Source: an uncultured Clostridia bacterium (GTDB taxonomy: Bacteria; Bacillota; Clostridia; Christensenellales; UBA1242). From it: a stretch of 63,778 nt of DNA. A program made the position numbers and the translations under genes. Shown here piece by piece: positions 7,080 through 16,351 of this stretch (its first letter is position 1; each line of letters begins with the position of its first letter). The stretch is taken from assembly GCA_944377305.1 (NCBI GenBank), contig CALWEL010000007.1, positions 1-63,778 of the forward strand. Direction: 5' to 3'. The notes under the pieces are model-generated. The model saw only the letters and a list, made by a program, of their open reading frames with translations, was not told where the DNA came from and searched no databases.

Positions 7080-8351
7080 TTATTCTGCGTTTGGCAAACT
7101 CTCCGGCTCACTATCGCTATCTTCGTCATAGTCTATCCCTACAAACTGTGACACATCTCCTAATTTTTTTGCTATTTTCTTGGATGATTTTGTGGCCAAT
7201 TCTATTGTTGAATTTGCTTCACCAAGTTTGTTTTGTGTTTTAAGTAATAATTGTACAAATTTTTCAAATTCTTGCTTGAAGGTAGACAAAACTTGCCATA
7301 ATTCACTGCTTCGCTTCTCTATATACAGCGTTTTAAACCCTAATTGCAAACTATTTAACAATGCTGTAAGAGTAGTAGGACCACATACTACAATTTTATA
7401 CTGATTTTGCAATGTGTCCATCAATTCCACATCTCGCACAACTTCGGCATAAAGCCCTTCTATCGGCAAGAACATCACTGCAAAATCGGTCGTTTCAGGG
7501 ACAGATACATATTTTTCGTGAATGGATTTTGCCTCTTCTTTTATCCTTTTCAACAATTGTTTTTGTGCTCGGTCGATACTTTCTTTATCCAATGTATCGC
7601 TAGCCTCAACAAGTTTATTATAATCTTCAAGTGGAAATTTACTATCAATAGGAAGATATACTTCATTCCCATCTTTGCCTGGCATAACTACTACGAAATC
7701 CACTCTCTCTTTGCTATTTTTCTTGATTTGCACTTGTGCCTTGAACTGATTGGGTGCCAACATCTGCTCCAACAAAGAGGACAACATTACCTCGCCCCAT
7801 CCTCCACGAACTTTCACATTTGATAAGACTTTTTTAAGATCTCCTACGCCATTGGCTAGAGTACGCATCTCTCCAATACCTAAATTGACACTTTCCAAAC
7901 TTTGCTGAATCTTGCTAAAACTCTCATTGAGACGCTGTGAGAGCGAATTATTCAACTTTTCATCCACTGTCTCGCGCATTTTTTCCAATGCTTTTGTGTT
8001 TTCTTGACGCATATTATTGAGCGAGAGATTGACATCGAAAGTGAGTTTCTCTATCCTTTGTTCATTCCGTGTAGTCAGCTCGTCCACTCGTTTGCTAATA
8101 GAGTCAAATTCTTGCTTTTGCAAAACTGTAAGATTATTAATAGTATTTTGTGTGGACACTTCACTATTTTTCAGCGCTTGCATAAGCATATTATTTAGCA
8201 AAAGATTTTGCTCCTTTTGATTGTCTACCACCGTCTTAATTGATTTATCATCTGAAAGTGTGGGCTGTTTCCTCTTGTATAATACTATGAATGTAATCAA
8301 TGTAAATAACCACACCGCTAAAAAAATTGAACCTAAAATAATATATTCCAT
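7080..8351 (-). CDS. rmuC: DNA recombination protein RmuC
   Basis: About 423 residues from ATG 8351; an ATG two codons upstream overlaps the AAAGGA ribosome site and is unlikely. N-terminal membrane anchor (residues 1-25), long coiled coil (~45-150), then the RmuC nuclease-like domain (VRGGWGEVMLSSLLEQMLAP; PIDSKFPLEDY; YAEVVRDVELMDTLQNQY; VCGPTTLTALLNSL). In E. coli RmuC limits recombination at inverted repeats. Acidic Asp/Glu/Ser tail. 9 bp downstream of the TasA-like gene and probably co-transcribed with it. Confidence 0.95.
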   Translation of the reverse strand: MEYIILGSIFLAVWLFTLITFIVLYKRKQPTLSDDKSIKTVVDNQKEQNLLLNNMLMQALKNSEVSTQNTINNLTVLQKQEFDSISKRVDELTTRNEQRIEKLTFDVNLSLNNMRQENTKALEKMRETVDEKLNNSLSQRLNESFSKIQQSLESVNLGIGEMRTLANGVGDLKKVLSNVKVRGGWGEVMLSSLLEQMLAPNQFKAQVQIKKNSKERVDFVVVMPGKDGNEVYLPIDSKFPLEDYNKLVEASDTLDKESIDRAQKQLLKRIKEEAKSIHEKYVSVPETTDFAVMFLPIEGLYAEVVRDVELMDTLQNQYKIVVCGPTTLTALLNSLQLGFKTLYIEKRSSELWQVLSTFKQEFEKFVQLLLKTQNKLGEANSTIELATKSSKKIAKKLGDVSQFVGIDYDEDSDSEPESLPNAE

Positions 8352-8360
8352 ACTCATCCT

Positions 8361-8945
8361 TTATGTATTAATTGAATTCATCATAATATTTGTTGCTTCA
8401 ACCGCACTGGTTATATTCTCCGCTTGAATTGCGTGAGCTGTCAACTCTATATTGATCCCTTTGCCTTGATAAGAATTATCAAATTGATTGAAATCAAATG
8501 TAAATTCAACTTGAAACTGAGAATTTGAATTTGTATCAATTTGAGTAGCAGCTGTAGTATATTCACCGTCCGCGCTGGCTAGAGCCATTCCCGTAGCGGT
8601 GTAAAAGGATTGCTCTATCGCCTCGCTCTCACCCTCGATCGTAACTGTAAATTCCAAAATTGAATAAATAGGCATACTTCCCGTATTCAAAACACTACCT
8701 TGCACCCGTAATGCACTTCCAGGCAAAACCTCTGCCAAAATACTATCGGCTGAACTAACAATAGAACTAGTGGTATCCTCACTGAAGCCCACTCGGACTA
8801 TAGCTGTAGTGAAATCAGCTTCTTGTTTTTTCGCCGAGGCTGTAAAATAAGCATATACTGATCCCATAGCTATGAAAAACATTAGGATAGGAAGTATTAT
8901 CCACATCAACAACCATTTGAAACTATAATAATTATATTTTTTCAA
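8361..8945 (-). CDS. TasA/camelysin-like exported protein
   Basis: 194 residues. An aromatic, basic N-terminus is followed by a membrane segment ending AMGSVYAYFTASAKKQEADF. The AYFT-A plus Asn/Lys/Asp pattern is the SipW-type signal used by TasA and CalY (biofilm matrix and camelysin). The rest is Ser/Thr/Ala-rich and beta-type (GSALRVQGSVLNTGSMPIYS), as in that family. Such proteins form extracellular fibres or surface proteases. No sipW peptidase gene is nearby. The family call rests on signal and fold pattern only. Confidence 0.5.
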   Translation of the reverse strand: MKKYNYYSFKWLLMWIILPILMFFIAMGSVYAYFTASAKKQEADFTTAIVRVGFSEDTTSSIVSSADSILAEVLPGSALRVQGSVLNTGSMPIYSILEFTVTIEGESEAIEQSFYTATGMALASADGEYTTAATQIDTNSNSQFQVEFTFDFNQFDNSYQGKGINIELTAHAIQAENITSAVEATNIMMNSINT

Positions 8946-9131
8946 ACTGCCACCTAATAATATATTAATTATTTAAAATAAGATTGTCAAATTATTATTA
9001 AAATAAGTTAAAAATTATATAAATAATTCAAATTTTAAATAAATATATAAAATAATTAAAAATTTAATTTATTAATAACTTCAAAATAATAATAATCAAT
9101 TAGAATATTTTAAAATTAATTTTAAATACAT

Positions 9132-9159
9132 TTGCAAATTTTCGAAATTTGGTTATAAT
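9132..9159 (+). promoter_or_regulatory. SigA promoter giving a probable leaderless transcript
   Basis: TTGCAA (9132-9137), 16-bp spacer, TATAAT (9154-9159). The downstream ATG begins at 9166, the expected +1 position, and no Shine-Dalgarno is present, so the transcript probably starts at or within a few bases of the start codon. Confidence 0.6.
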
Positions 9160-9165
9160 AAATAT

Positions 9166-10200
9166 ATGTTAAACATTCTAGTCGCACCTTATGATTATAA
9201 TATTAATGGTGAAAAATACACCAAAAAAATAGTCAGATATTTAAAAACGGAAAAGATAGATTATTCCGTATATTTTTCTCCCACTATTGAAGATATTGGC
9301 AAAAATGCAACCACCCTTACCTCAGAAGGAGAAACAGATTTTGTAGTAGTAGGAGATGAGCAGATTTTGCACGAATTTATAAACAATGTGGAAAATGTAT
9401 CAAAAATCAAATTGGGCATCATCCCTCTTGGCAAACACGATGATCTAGCCTCCTATCTCGAACTTGAAACTAATCCAGTAAATGCTATCAAAAAAATATT
9501 GCAAAACAAGATTAAGACGATAGATTATTTATTCCTAAATGACAAAATTGTAATAAACAATATAATAATTGGCGCCAGCACCGAACTTTTTGAAGTTTAT
9601 AATCAATATAAAATGAAAAATATTATCACAAGAAATTGGATACTGATGCAATATGGAAACGACTTTGAAGGAATAGAGCTCAACATTGAAAATGAATCTG
9701 ATCAAGTCATAAGTGAACAAATATTTGAGCTAAGCATTGGCAATGGTGGTTATAGCAAAAATTATAAAGTAAGCCCACTAGCCAATCTCACAGATGGATT
9801 ATTCAATTTTAATTATTGCACTACCCCAGAGCGAGAAAAAAGAAAAAAATATTTAAAATTATTTAAAAAAGGCAATCAAATCTATGATGAAAATACAAAA
9901 CAATTTTGGATCAAAAATTTGAAAATAACGAATGCTGACAGCAAAATTAAAGCATTAGTAGACGGAAAGATTGAAAATTTGACAGAACTAGATGTCGGTA
10001 TTGTTCAAGGCGGACTCAAAATATTCAACACCATAGCAAAAGAAGTGATGCTTCCTAATGAGAAAAAGAAAAAATCAAAAATCAATGAAAAAATAGAAAT
10101 TCCTCATAAAGAATTGACAGAAAGTGAAATCGAAGAGATTGAAAACTCTAATCTAGAAGAGATTGTTGATACGCAAAAAGATAAAAATCGCAAAAAATAG
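9166..10200 (+). CDS. Diacylglycerol/lipid-kinase-like protein with degenerate ATP motifs
   Basis: 344 residues, DAGK/LCB5/YegS fold. Normal members phosphorylate lipids using a GGDGT glycine-rich motif and a PLGTGNDFA motif. Here the equivalents read V-G-D-E-Q (62-66) and PLGKHDDLA (87-95), so two glycines and the following residues that grip ATP are replaced. The C-terminal beta-sandwich remains (SIGNGGYSKNYKVSPLANLT; DGLFNFNYC). A basic/acidic tail of ~40 residues follows. It may be catalytically dead or have another ligand. Monocistronic; terminated at 10183-10215. Confidence 0.75.
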   Translation: MLNILVAPYDYNINGEKYTKKIVRYLKTEKIDYSVYFSPTIEDIGKNATTLTSEGETDFVVVGDEQILHEFINNVENVSKIKLGIIPLGKHDDLASYLELETNPVNAIKKILQNKIKTIDYLFLNDKIVINNIIIGASTELFEVYNQYKMKNIITRNWILMQYGNDFEGIELNIENESDQVISEQIFELSIGNGGYSKNYKVSPLANLTDGLFNFNYCTTPEREKRKKYLKLFKKGNQIYDENTKQFWIKNLKITNADSKIKALVDGKIENLTELDVGIVQGGLKIFNTIAKEVMLPNEKKKKSKINEKIEIPHKELTESEIEEIENSNLEEIVDTQKDKNRKK

Positions 10201-10215
10201 ATTTGCGATTTTTTT
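10183..10215 (+). terminator. Terminator overlapping the stop codon of the lipid-kinase-like gene
   Basis: AAAAATCGCAAA (10183-10194) pairs with TTTGCGATTTTT (from 10202), followed by further T. The TAG stop lies in the loop. Confidence 0.8.
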
Positions 10216-10497
10216 CATATTCACAAAGATTTATCATTCTTATATTCGACAGAGTGAAATTCTTTATTCTATAATTCAGCCAACTTAATCAAATCAAAAT
10301 AAGATTATATTTTGGTTACACATCCTGATTGAATCTTTTCATTTAATCTTATATATACATATTAAATTTTTCAATCAAAAAGCTAAAAAAAATCCATTTG
10401 TGCATCGAAATTTTTGAATTTCAATGCCAACTAAATGAATTTTTTATTTTGATAAAATATTATTGTCAATTAATTTAAGTGTATATGTACTTTTAAA

Positions 10498-11841
10498 TTA
10501 CACAACATCTTTTTCATAATTCACTTTGTAATATCTCCTAGTATCTTCAGTGATCTTCAATTCGTCAGCAATCTCAATATCCGCCACAATCAAAATCTTG
10601 TTCCCAGAGGCAAGGACAGGAATATTTCCTCTCATACGTTGCGGTATTTTCTTGTCTATAAAAAAGTCCTTAAGTTTTTTTGTTCCATCCAAGCCTAATG
10701 GTGAGAAAGTATCTCCTTCTTGACGGAAACGCCATATTGCATCGGTAGGAATGCGATCGGCATCAATGATATGTTGGTGCATCTTTGGTTCAGTCAATAC
10801 TTTGCTGGATGTGCTTCGGATCGTACCATATCCTTCAATCTTCAATTTGCCACTTCTGAACGCATATTCTCCGGTCAGTTGATTTTTCTTCAAATAGCCA
10901 ATTGTTATATAATCATACTCCTTGCTGACTTTCACTTTGAAAGGCAAACTTATCACATTTCCATTATTTGCTTCCAATGCAAACTCTCGAATCATTTTTA
11001 TATGCTTGCTCTCAATATCTTGTTTAGCAAATTTGGATAATACTTTCTTTAAAATTCGATTGATGATAGACTCTGGTTGATAGAAAAATGTCAGCGGAAT
11101 TTTTGTATAATCTTTTGCTTCAATAAGTGTCCCCAAATCAATATGTGAATTGATATAGTCATCATCTCTAGCGCAAATTGAGGCAAAATTGACGATGTTT
11201 TTGTCCACAGAATTGAAATGTTTTCTAAGAGCTGGCATCACAATATTGCGGATATAATTCCTCGAATATGTATTATCTTGATTCGTTTCATCTTCTACAT
11301 ACTCAAGCCCATTTTCGTCTATATATGACATAATCTCTTCTCTAGGAGTCGTGAGAAATGGTCGAATATATATATTATCTCTTACAGGCTCCATTCCGCG
11401 CGCACCAGTCAGCCCAGCACCACGAATGATATTCAACAATACGGTCTCTGCCTGATCAGTCAAGTGATGAGCCAATGCTATCTTATCCACCAAGCCTTTC
11501 TTGATCACAGTTTCAAATACCCCATATCTTACTTTCCTTGCGGCTTGTTCTATAGTTAATTTTTCTTCCTTGGCGACTTTCAATACTTCTCCCTTGAATT
11601 TGTACGCTCTGATGTGATTGTCTTTGCAAAATTGCATTACAAACTCTGTATCTAATGCACTAGTTGGACGCAATCCGTGATCAACATTCACCGCTACCAC
11701 TTCACAGTCCAAATCTGCTTTGATAGAATTTAGGTAATGCAACAAACATATACTATCTCTTCCTCCCGAGCACGCCACTCCTATAATTTCGCCTGGCTTA
11801 ATCATATTGTTATCCTTGATATAATCTAACACCTTGTCCAT
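10498..11841 (-). CDS. tilS: tRNA(Ile)-lysidine synthase
   Basis: 447 residues. The N-type ATP-pyrophosphatase P-loop SGGRDS is at residues 25-30, followed by HHLTDQAETVLLNIIRGAGL and SRNYIRN, all diagnostic. The enzyme converts the wobble C of the AUA-reading tRNA-Ile to lysidine and is essential. The C-terminal TilS domain (KLKDFFIDKKIPQRMRGNIP) is complete. Located downstream of spoIIE on the same strand, the usual Firmicutes order, but a ~220-bp gap and its own promoter separate them. Confidence 0.96.
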   Translation of the reverse strand: MDKVLDYIKDNNMIKPGEIIGVACSGGRDSICLLHYLNSIKADLDCEVVAVNVDHGLRPTSALDTEFVMQFCKDNHIRAYKFKGEVLKVAKEEKLTIEQAARKVRYGVFETVIKKGLVDKIALAHHLTDQAETVLLNIIRGAGLTGARGMEPVRDNIYIRPFLTTPREEIMSYIDENGLEYVEDETNQDNTYSRNYIRNIVMPALRKHFNSVDKNIVNFASICARDDDYINSHIDLGTLIEAKDYTKIPLTFFYQPESIINRILKKVLSKFAKQDIESKHIKMIREFALEANNGNVISLPFKVKVSKEYDYITIGYLKKNQLTGEYAFRSGKLKIEGYGTIRSTSSKVLTEPKMHQHIIDADRIPTDAIWRFRQEGDTFSPLGLDGTKKLKDFFIDKKIPQRMRGNIPVLASGNKILIVADIEIADELKITEDTRRYYKVNYEKDVV

Positions 11842-11868
11842 ATTCGCTCCTAAATAATTCTTAATTTG

Positions 11869-11897
11869 ATTATACTACAAGGTGTCTAGAATTGCAA
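11869..11897 (-). promoter_or_regulatory. SigA promoter of tilS
   Basis: Minus strand TTGCAA (11897-11892), 17-bp spacer, TATAAT (11874-11869). TAGGAG and the ATG follow. Confidence 0.65.
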
Positions 11898-12062
11898 TAG
11901 TTAAATTTAATTTTGTCCTAAAATTTTAATATTGACAAATATCTAAATTATTTTCTTGATTTCCAATTGTGAATATTGGCTTTGTATCTCACAAGATTAA
12001 TAGGATTTTAATTTATGATCAATTAAATAAAATTATATTACTAAATCTTTCCTTCACAATAA

Positions 12063-14348
12063 TTAATTTGATTTCAGATACATCCTACCCACCAACACTG
12101 TCATATCATCTTTTGCGGTGTTGTCATTCAATCTCAGCGCCTCGCTCAAAATTGATTCTGCCAACGTCTGCGGATTGTTGCTAGCAAGTTTTGACACATA
12201 TTCAATAATATTTTCTTGGCTAATAAATGCATCCGTGATTCCGTCCGTCACCATTATTATGATATCTTTTGTAGATATTGTTGTTTTTTTTGTGGCAGGA
12301 GACACGTTGTCGAGCGCTCCTATAGGCAACGCTCCACCTTCAACTATTTCTATATTGCCATCCCGTTTTATCAAGCCAAATGGTGAGCCAACCTTTATAA
12401 AATCTGCTATCTCATTGTTTAGATCAAGTAAGCATACATCCAAAGTAGAATAATTTTCTTGATTGTTTATCGCCAAAAGTTTGTTTACGCTCTCCAAAAT
12501 TACGTCATTATCGAAACCCGCCTTGTAAAAATTTTCAATCAATCCCAACGTTGTGGCACTCATCTTGTGCGCACCTTTTCCGCTCCCCATACCATCGCAC
12601 AATGCGAGCAAAAATCTATCTTTCCCAAGTCTGATGATGCTATGACAGTCTCCCGACTCCAAATTCCCAGATTTATTGCAACTTGCCAACCCAAACACGC
12701 AATCATATTTATTCTTCCGCCTTAAAGTAAGTGAATAAAAATCTCCATCTTCAATTGGTGATATACTAGTAATTTCCATAGACATCTTCAGCGTTTCAGT
12801 CAAAACTTTTTCAACAATCGGATTATACATCTCGCCACCCTTTAGTATCAAAACCGCACTAATATTTTCATCTTTTCCTGCGTAAAGCAACACTTCTTTG
12901 CATTCAATATTGTGACTTAATAGCCGAGATATAATTTTGTTTTCACGTGCTATATCAAAGCTGACATTTGTATCTATTTCATCCCCGATATCCAAAAGCA
13001 AGCGTGATACCGCGCCCATTTGATCTGCTAATAAAATTTTTACATTATTCACATCTGCTAGCATATTTTTATACTGTTTATATTCAACACTCAGTCTATT
13101 GATCAAACTTATTAAATTGTTCACTTTTCCACATCTATTACTCAAACTATTAGGTATATCTAGCAATGTAACCTTCCCCTTCGTCACCGCTATTTCAATC
13201 AAAAGTTCCAAACTAGACTTATTGTCTGTGCCGAGTGCGCGCGTACATCTATTCTTATCTAAGCAATCTTTGCAACACGTGTTCATTATTTCGCGGGTAA
13301 GCATCGCTATCAATTCGGCTTTGGTGAGTTCTTTTTTCACCATATTAAGATGTATTTGTTTCATATCCGAAAACACATTGCTCAATTCATTCATTCGCTT
13401 TCTTATGTTTTTCCTTGTAGTATTTATAAGATTCCTTGAAGATAATTCGCTCTTTTTGACATATACAAAATCTGAAAACTCATTCAGCAATTTATTTGGC
13501 AAACACAAAAATATCAAGCCCGCTAGTATGATTGGCAACACTTGATAAAACATAGACATACCTGCATTGAAAAAATAAAATTGAACAAGTACATCTGACA
13601 ATAATACGACAAATACGATCTTGAATTTTGCAGGCATACTAAATATATTTGCAAGCATAGTCAATAGTGCAAATTCTGCTAGAGGCAGTAGATCCAAATT
13701 TCCCAACCCTACTCCTAGCGAAAATGATAAGGCTATAGCAAATGTCATAGGAGTGCTACCTGTTGACACAAACAAGAAAATAATACTCATTAACACGAAA
13801 CGATATAATGAAAATTCATAAATATAAATTGGCGCTAGACCCATTCCAACAATTGCGATAGCAAATAGAAAACATATACTTTCATTTAAAGTCAATTTAA
13901 AACAATTTTTTCTAAGCAAAAGCACGTGAAGAACTATAATGAAAACGTACAAACAAATCAAACCTAGTGCAATATAATATAATAGACTTAGAAATTCATT
14001 ATAATTAAAGTAAAAATATGTAGATAATCCCAACAGGTATGAAATAAAAATTAAGTAAAGTGGAATTGGCTTTTTTGAAAACTTGTAAATATAAAAAACT
14101 ATCAAACCGATTGCTATGGCTGTTATATTAATTAATAATGATTTGAGTGTCGGGCTCACGGCGAGTGCGGCTGTGAGGGCGAAGATTGATAGCAGTTTTT
14201 CTTCAAATCCCACATAGATTCCTGCGAAGAAAAAAGCAAGCAAAAACGGAGATAAATCATTAAGTTGAGCTTTCGCGAGCACAAGACAAACAAAAAATAC
14301 TGCGATATATTTCAACACAAATTTTTTTGAATTTCCTTTAATCTTCAT
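12063..14348 (-). CDS. spoIIE: Stage II sporulation protein E (SpoIIE phosphatase)
   Basis: 761 residues from ATG 14348, chosen for GGAG five bases upstream; an upstream ATG at 14384 lacks one. About ten membrane segments fill residues ~10-305. A central regulatory/oligomerisation region follows, then a C-terminal PP2C domain with DGMGSGKGA near residue 583, VGSPFGLIKRDG and MVTDGITDAF. SpoIIE sits at the polar septum and dephosphorylates SpoIIAA to release SigF in the forespore. Cys-rich CCKDCLDKNRC near 370 is noticeable. A consensus 0A box lies 59 bp upstream. Confidence 0.95.
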   Translation of the reverse strand: MKIKGNSKKFVLKYIAVFFVCLVLAKAQLNDLSPFLLAFFFAGIYVGFEEKLLSIFALTAALAVSPTLKSLLINITAIAIGLIVFYIYKFSKKPIPLYLIFISYLLGLSTYFYFNYNEFLSLLYYIALGLICLYVFIIVLHVLLLRKNCFKLTLNESICFLFAIAIVGMGLAPIYIYEFSLYRFVLMSIIFLFVSTGSTPMTFAIALSFSLGVGLGNLDLLPLAEFALLTMLANIFSMPAKFKIVFVVLLSDVLVQFYFFNAGMSMFYQVLPIILAGLIFLCLPNKLLNEFSDFVYVKKSELSSRNLINTTRKNIRKRMNELSNVFSDMKQIHLNMVKKELTKAELIAMLTREIMNTCCKDCLDKNRCTRALGTDNKSSLELLIEIAVTKGKVTLLDIPNSLSNRCGKVNNLISLINRLSVEYKQYKNMLADVNNVKILLADQMGAVSRLLLDIGDEIDTNVSFDIARENKIISRLLSHNIECKEVLLYAGKDENISAVLILKGGEMYNPIVEKVLTETLKMSMEITSISPIEDGDFYSLTLRRKNKYDCVFGLASCNKSGNLESGDCHSIIRLGKDRFLLALCDGMGSGKGAHKMSATTLGLIENFYKAGFDNDVILESVNKLLAINNQENYSTLDVCLLDLNNEIADFIKVGSPFGLIKRDGNIEIVEGGALPIGALDNVSPATKKTTISTKDIIIMVTDGITDAFISQENIIEYVSKLASNNPQTLAESILSEALRLNDNTAKDDMTVLVGRMYLKSN

Positions 14349-14406
14349 ATATCTCCAACCTTTCAAATACACTAACATAATCATTTTTTATTTTAACAAC
14401 GATAAT

Positions 14407-14413
14407 TGTCGAA
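14407..14413 (+). promoter_or_regulatory. Candidate Spo0A box upstream of spoIIE
   Basis: TGTCGAA on the plus strand matches the 0A-box consensus exactly and lies 59 bp upstream of the spoIIE start. In B. subtilis spoIIE is activated by Spo0A~P. A 7-mer match alone is weak, as identical strings occur in coding regions of this window; position is the main support. Confidence 0.45.
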
Positions 14414-14481
14414 TAACAAAATAAAAGTACTATTTAAGTTGAAAATGAAAAGTTTAATTTATTCATTATATTATTTTTCTC

Positions 14482-14510
14482 TTGACAATCAACATTTATA
14501 TTGGTAAAAT
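14482..14510 (+). promoter_or_regulatory. SigA promoter of the pheS-pheT T-box transcript
   Basis: TTGACA (14482-14487), 17-bp spacer, TAAAAT (14505-14510), just before the T-box leader. Confidence 0.75.
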
Positions 14511-14516
14511 ATTAGT

Positions 14517-15023
14517 GCAAGGAAATTGCATTATAAAGACTATGACGATGTGTAAGTAGCTCTAGTTTTCATCCTGAGAGAGTACCCATAGGAAGTAAGG
14601 TGCTTATGTTCAGACTAAAAGCGAATTTCAGCATCCGAGTCGCACTTGGTAAACATATTTGTTTTTAAATAAGTATCTGCCTCTATTTTCTGAACTGTAC
14701 ACAAATTTGATATATTTAACCACTTGATTTCATTCGAAAAACAAATATGATTAAGAGTCGCCAGACAAAACTGTGAAAATGTCAATAAGGTTCACAAACT
14801 ACAAATTCATTAAGATTGAATGTATCGTTGCCAACAATTATAATTAAATGTTATTATGTAATCAAATTGCAAGACAAAAGTATATTTAATCTTTTGAGAG
14901 TTTCCACAACTGTCGCTAGATATGCTATGGGAATGGTGAACAAACTAGAAAGAGCGAAGTTTGTGAGCGAAATTAGGTGGTACCACGAGTTTTCCCTCGT
15001 CCTAATATTAGGACGAGTTTTTA
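14517..15023 (+). promoter_or_regulatory. Phe-specific T-box riboswitch with long internal insertion
   Basis: Stem I spans about 14535-14645 (GATGTGTAAGTAG, GAGAGAG, AAGGTGC, ending CATCCGAGTCGC). The specifier region reads GAATTTCAGC, giving a TTC (or TTT) phenylalanine codon. The T-box bulge AGGTGGTACCACG is at 14975-14987. The antiterminator is visible: ATTAGG (14972-14977) and ACGAG (14984-14988) pair with CTCGT-CCTAAT (14996-15006), exclusive with the terminator. A stem-III-like hairpin precedes it (ACAAACT with AGTTTGT). Uncharged tRNA-Phe would turn on pheST. Roughly 300 bases separate Stem I from stem III, unusually long. Confidence 0.9.
14996..15023 (+). terminator. T-box-controlled terminator of the pheST leader
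   Basis: CTCGTCCTA (14996-15004) pairs with TAGGACGAG (15009-15017), followed by TTTTT. Its 5' arm is shared with the antiterminator. Confidence 0.92.
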
Positions 15024-15085
15024 TTTTCAAATACCACTTAAAAAAATATGCACAGCTCGGTTTCAATATTTATAAAGGAGAATTT

Positions 15086-16108
15086 ATGAAAGAAAAAATA
15101 CAAGAAATTTTAAAATACGCCAAAGACACATTGGACAAAATCAGTTCTAGTGCAGAATGCCAAAACTTGCGTGTGGAAATTTTAGGGAAAAATGGAAAAA
15201 TTACACAACTATTTCGTTTTATGAAAGAAGTGAGCCCAGAAGAAAAACAGACTATGGGACAACTTTTGAATAACGCCAAACAAGAGGCTGAAAGGATGAT
15301 CTCCAGCAAAGAGGTTTTTTTGCAAAATGCCGAATTGGAAGAAAAATTGATGAAAGAAAAAATCGATGTGACACTAGATCTCAATCAAGAAGAGCTTGGG
15401 GCGCTTCATCCTATTTCTTTAGATTTTATGCGAATGGCAGAAATTTTGAATGGTATGGGCTTTTCTCAAATTGATGGCCCTGAAATTGATTATGATAAAT
15501 ACAACTTCGAACTAGTAAATGTACCAAAAGATCATCCTTCTCGTGATATGCAAGATAGCTTGTATATCACTAATGATATCCTTCTACGTACACAGACTTC
15601 AAATACTCAACCACGAGCTATGGAAAAAATTAAACCGCCATTCAAAGTCTTCAGTTTTGGTAGAGTATTTAGAAAAGATGAAATTGATGCCACCCATACC
15701 CCTGCATTCTATCAACTGGAAGGAATTTATATAGATAAGAAAGTTAGTCTTGCAGATTTGAAACACGATTTGAGCCTGATTCTCAAAAAATACCTCGGAG
15801 AAAGTACTAAGACAAAGTTTAGAGCATCCTATTTCCCTTTCACTGAACCAAGTGTGGAGGTGGACGCAGAATGTAACGTATGCAAAGGCAAAGGTTGTTC
15901 TGCCTGCAAAGGAGCTGGCCAATACGAAATTCTGGGTGCAGGTATGATTCATCCTCGCGTTCTTGAGATGAACGGAATTGATTCAAACCTTTATAGCGGT
16001 TATGCATTTGGGTTTGGTTTTGATCGTTTCCCAAAAATGCGTTATAAAATTCCTAATGCAAAAGTAATGTTTGAAAACGATGTCAGATTTATCAAACAAT
16101 TTAAGTAA
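15086..16108 (+). CDS. pheS: Phenylalanyl-tRNA synthetase alpha chain
   Basis: 340 residues from ATG 15086 (AAGGAG eight bases upstream), the normal length; the reading frame stays open into the T-box leader, which is not coding. N-terminal coiled coil binds tRNA. Class II motif 2 (GRVFRKDEIDATHTPAFYQL) and motif 3 (GFGFDRFPKMRY) are intact, as is the Cys-rich turn ECNVCKGKGCSACKGAGQY typical of PheS. Works as an (alpha-beta)2 tetramer with PheT. The last codons are duplicated 85 bp downstream. Confidence 0.97.
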   Translation: MKEKIQEILKYAKDTLDKISSSAECQNLRVEILGKNGKITQLFRFMKEVSPEEKQTMGQLLNNAKQEAERMISSKEVFLQNAELEEKLMKEKIDVTLDLNQEELGALHPISLDFMRMAEILNGMGFSQIDGPEIDYDKYNFELVNVPKDHPSRDMQDSLYITNDILLRTQTSNTQPRAMEKIKPPFKVFSFGRVFRKDEIDATHTPAFYQLEGIYIDKKVSLADLKHDLSLILKKYLGESTKTKFRASYFPFTEPSVEVDAECNVCKGKGCSACKGAGQYEILGAGMIHPRVLEMNGIDSNLYSGYAFGFGFDRFPKMRYKIPNAKVMFENDVRFIKQFK

Positions 16109-16201
16109 ACAATTGGTTGGAAATCTGACGAAGTTTCCTGTCGATCTTTGATTGACAGCGTCCGATGTCAGATTTATCAAGCAATTTAGGTAAACAAATT
16201 G
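16078..16201 (+). repeat. Direct repeat of the pheS 3' end (relic of a second pheS allele)
   Basis: About 36 bp at 16078-16113, covering the last pheS codons and stop, recurs at 16163-16198 with A-to-G changes at the AAA and AAG codons (offset 85 bp). The second copy also reads as a PheS C-terminus (DVRFIKQF-R-stop). The 49 bp between contain CTGTCGATC-TTT-GATTGACAG. Most simply, a scar of gene replacement or partial duplication. Confidence 0.75.
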
Positions 16202-16351
16202 TAAATTATAAAATTTAATTATCTAGCCAACATCTTAGATTTATGAAAAAAAATATAAATACTTCAACTAAATTTAATATCAATAATTTGAGAAAAATAC
16301 AATGAAATTTCGAATTTAACAAATAATTTGACAACCTAAAAAGGAGAAAAT

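Noticed and set aside
10245..10251. Spo0A box TTCGACA
   Set aside because: It sits between two convergent 3' ends; similar 7-mers occur by chance in coding regions (for example near 37612 and 42415).
14520..14650. RNase P or other housekeeping RNA upstream of pheS
   Set aside because: The GAGGAAAGTCC core of RNase P RNA is absent, and the arrangement GTAAGTAG/GAGAGAG/GAGTCGC fits T-box Stem I.
14816..15085. In-frame N-terminal extension of pheS by 90 codons
   Set aside because: It lies across the T-box and terminator, and PheS from 15086 already has normal length and a ribosome site.
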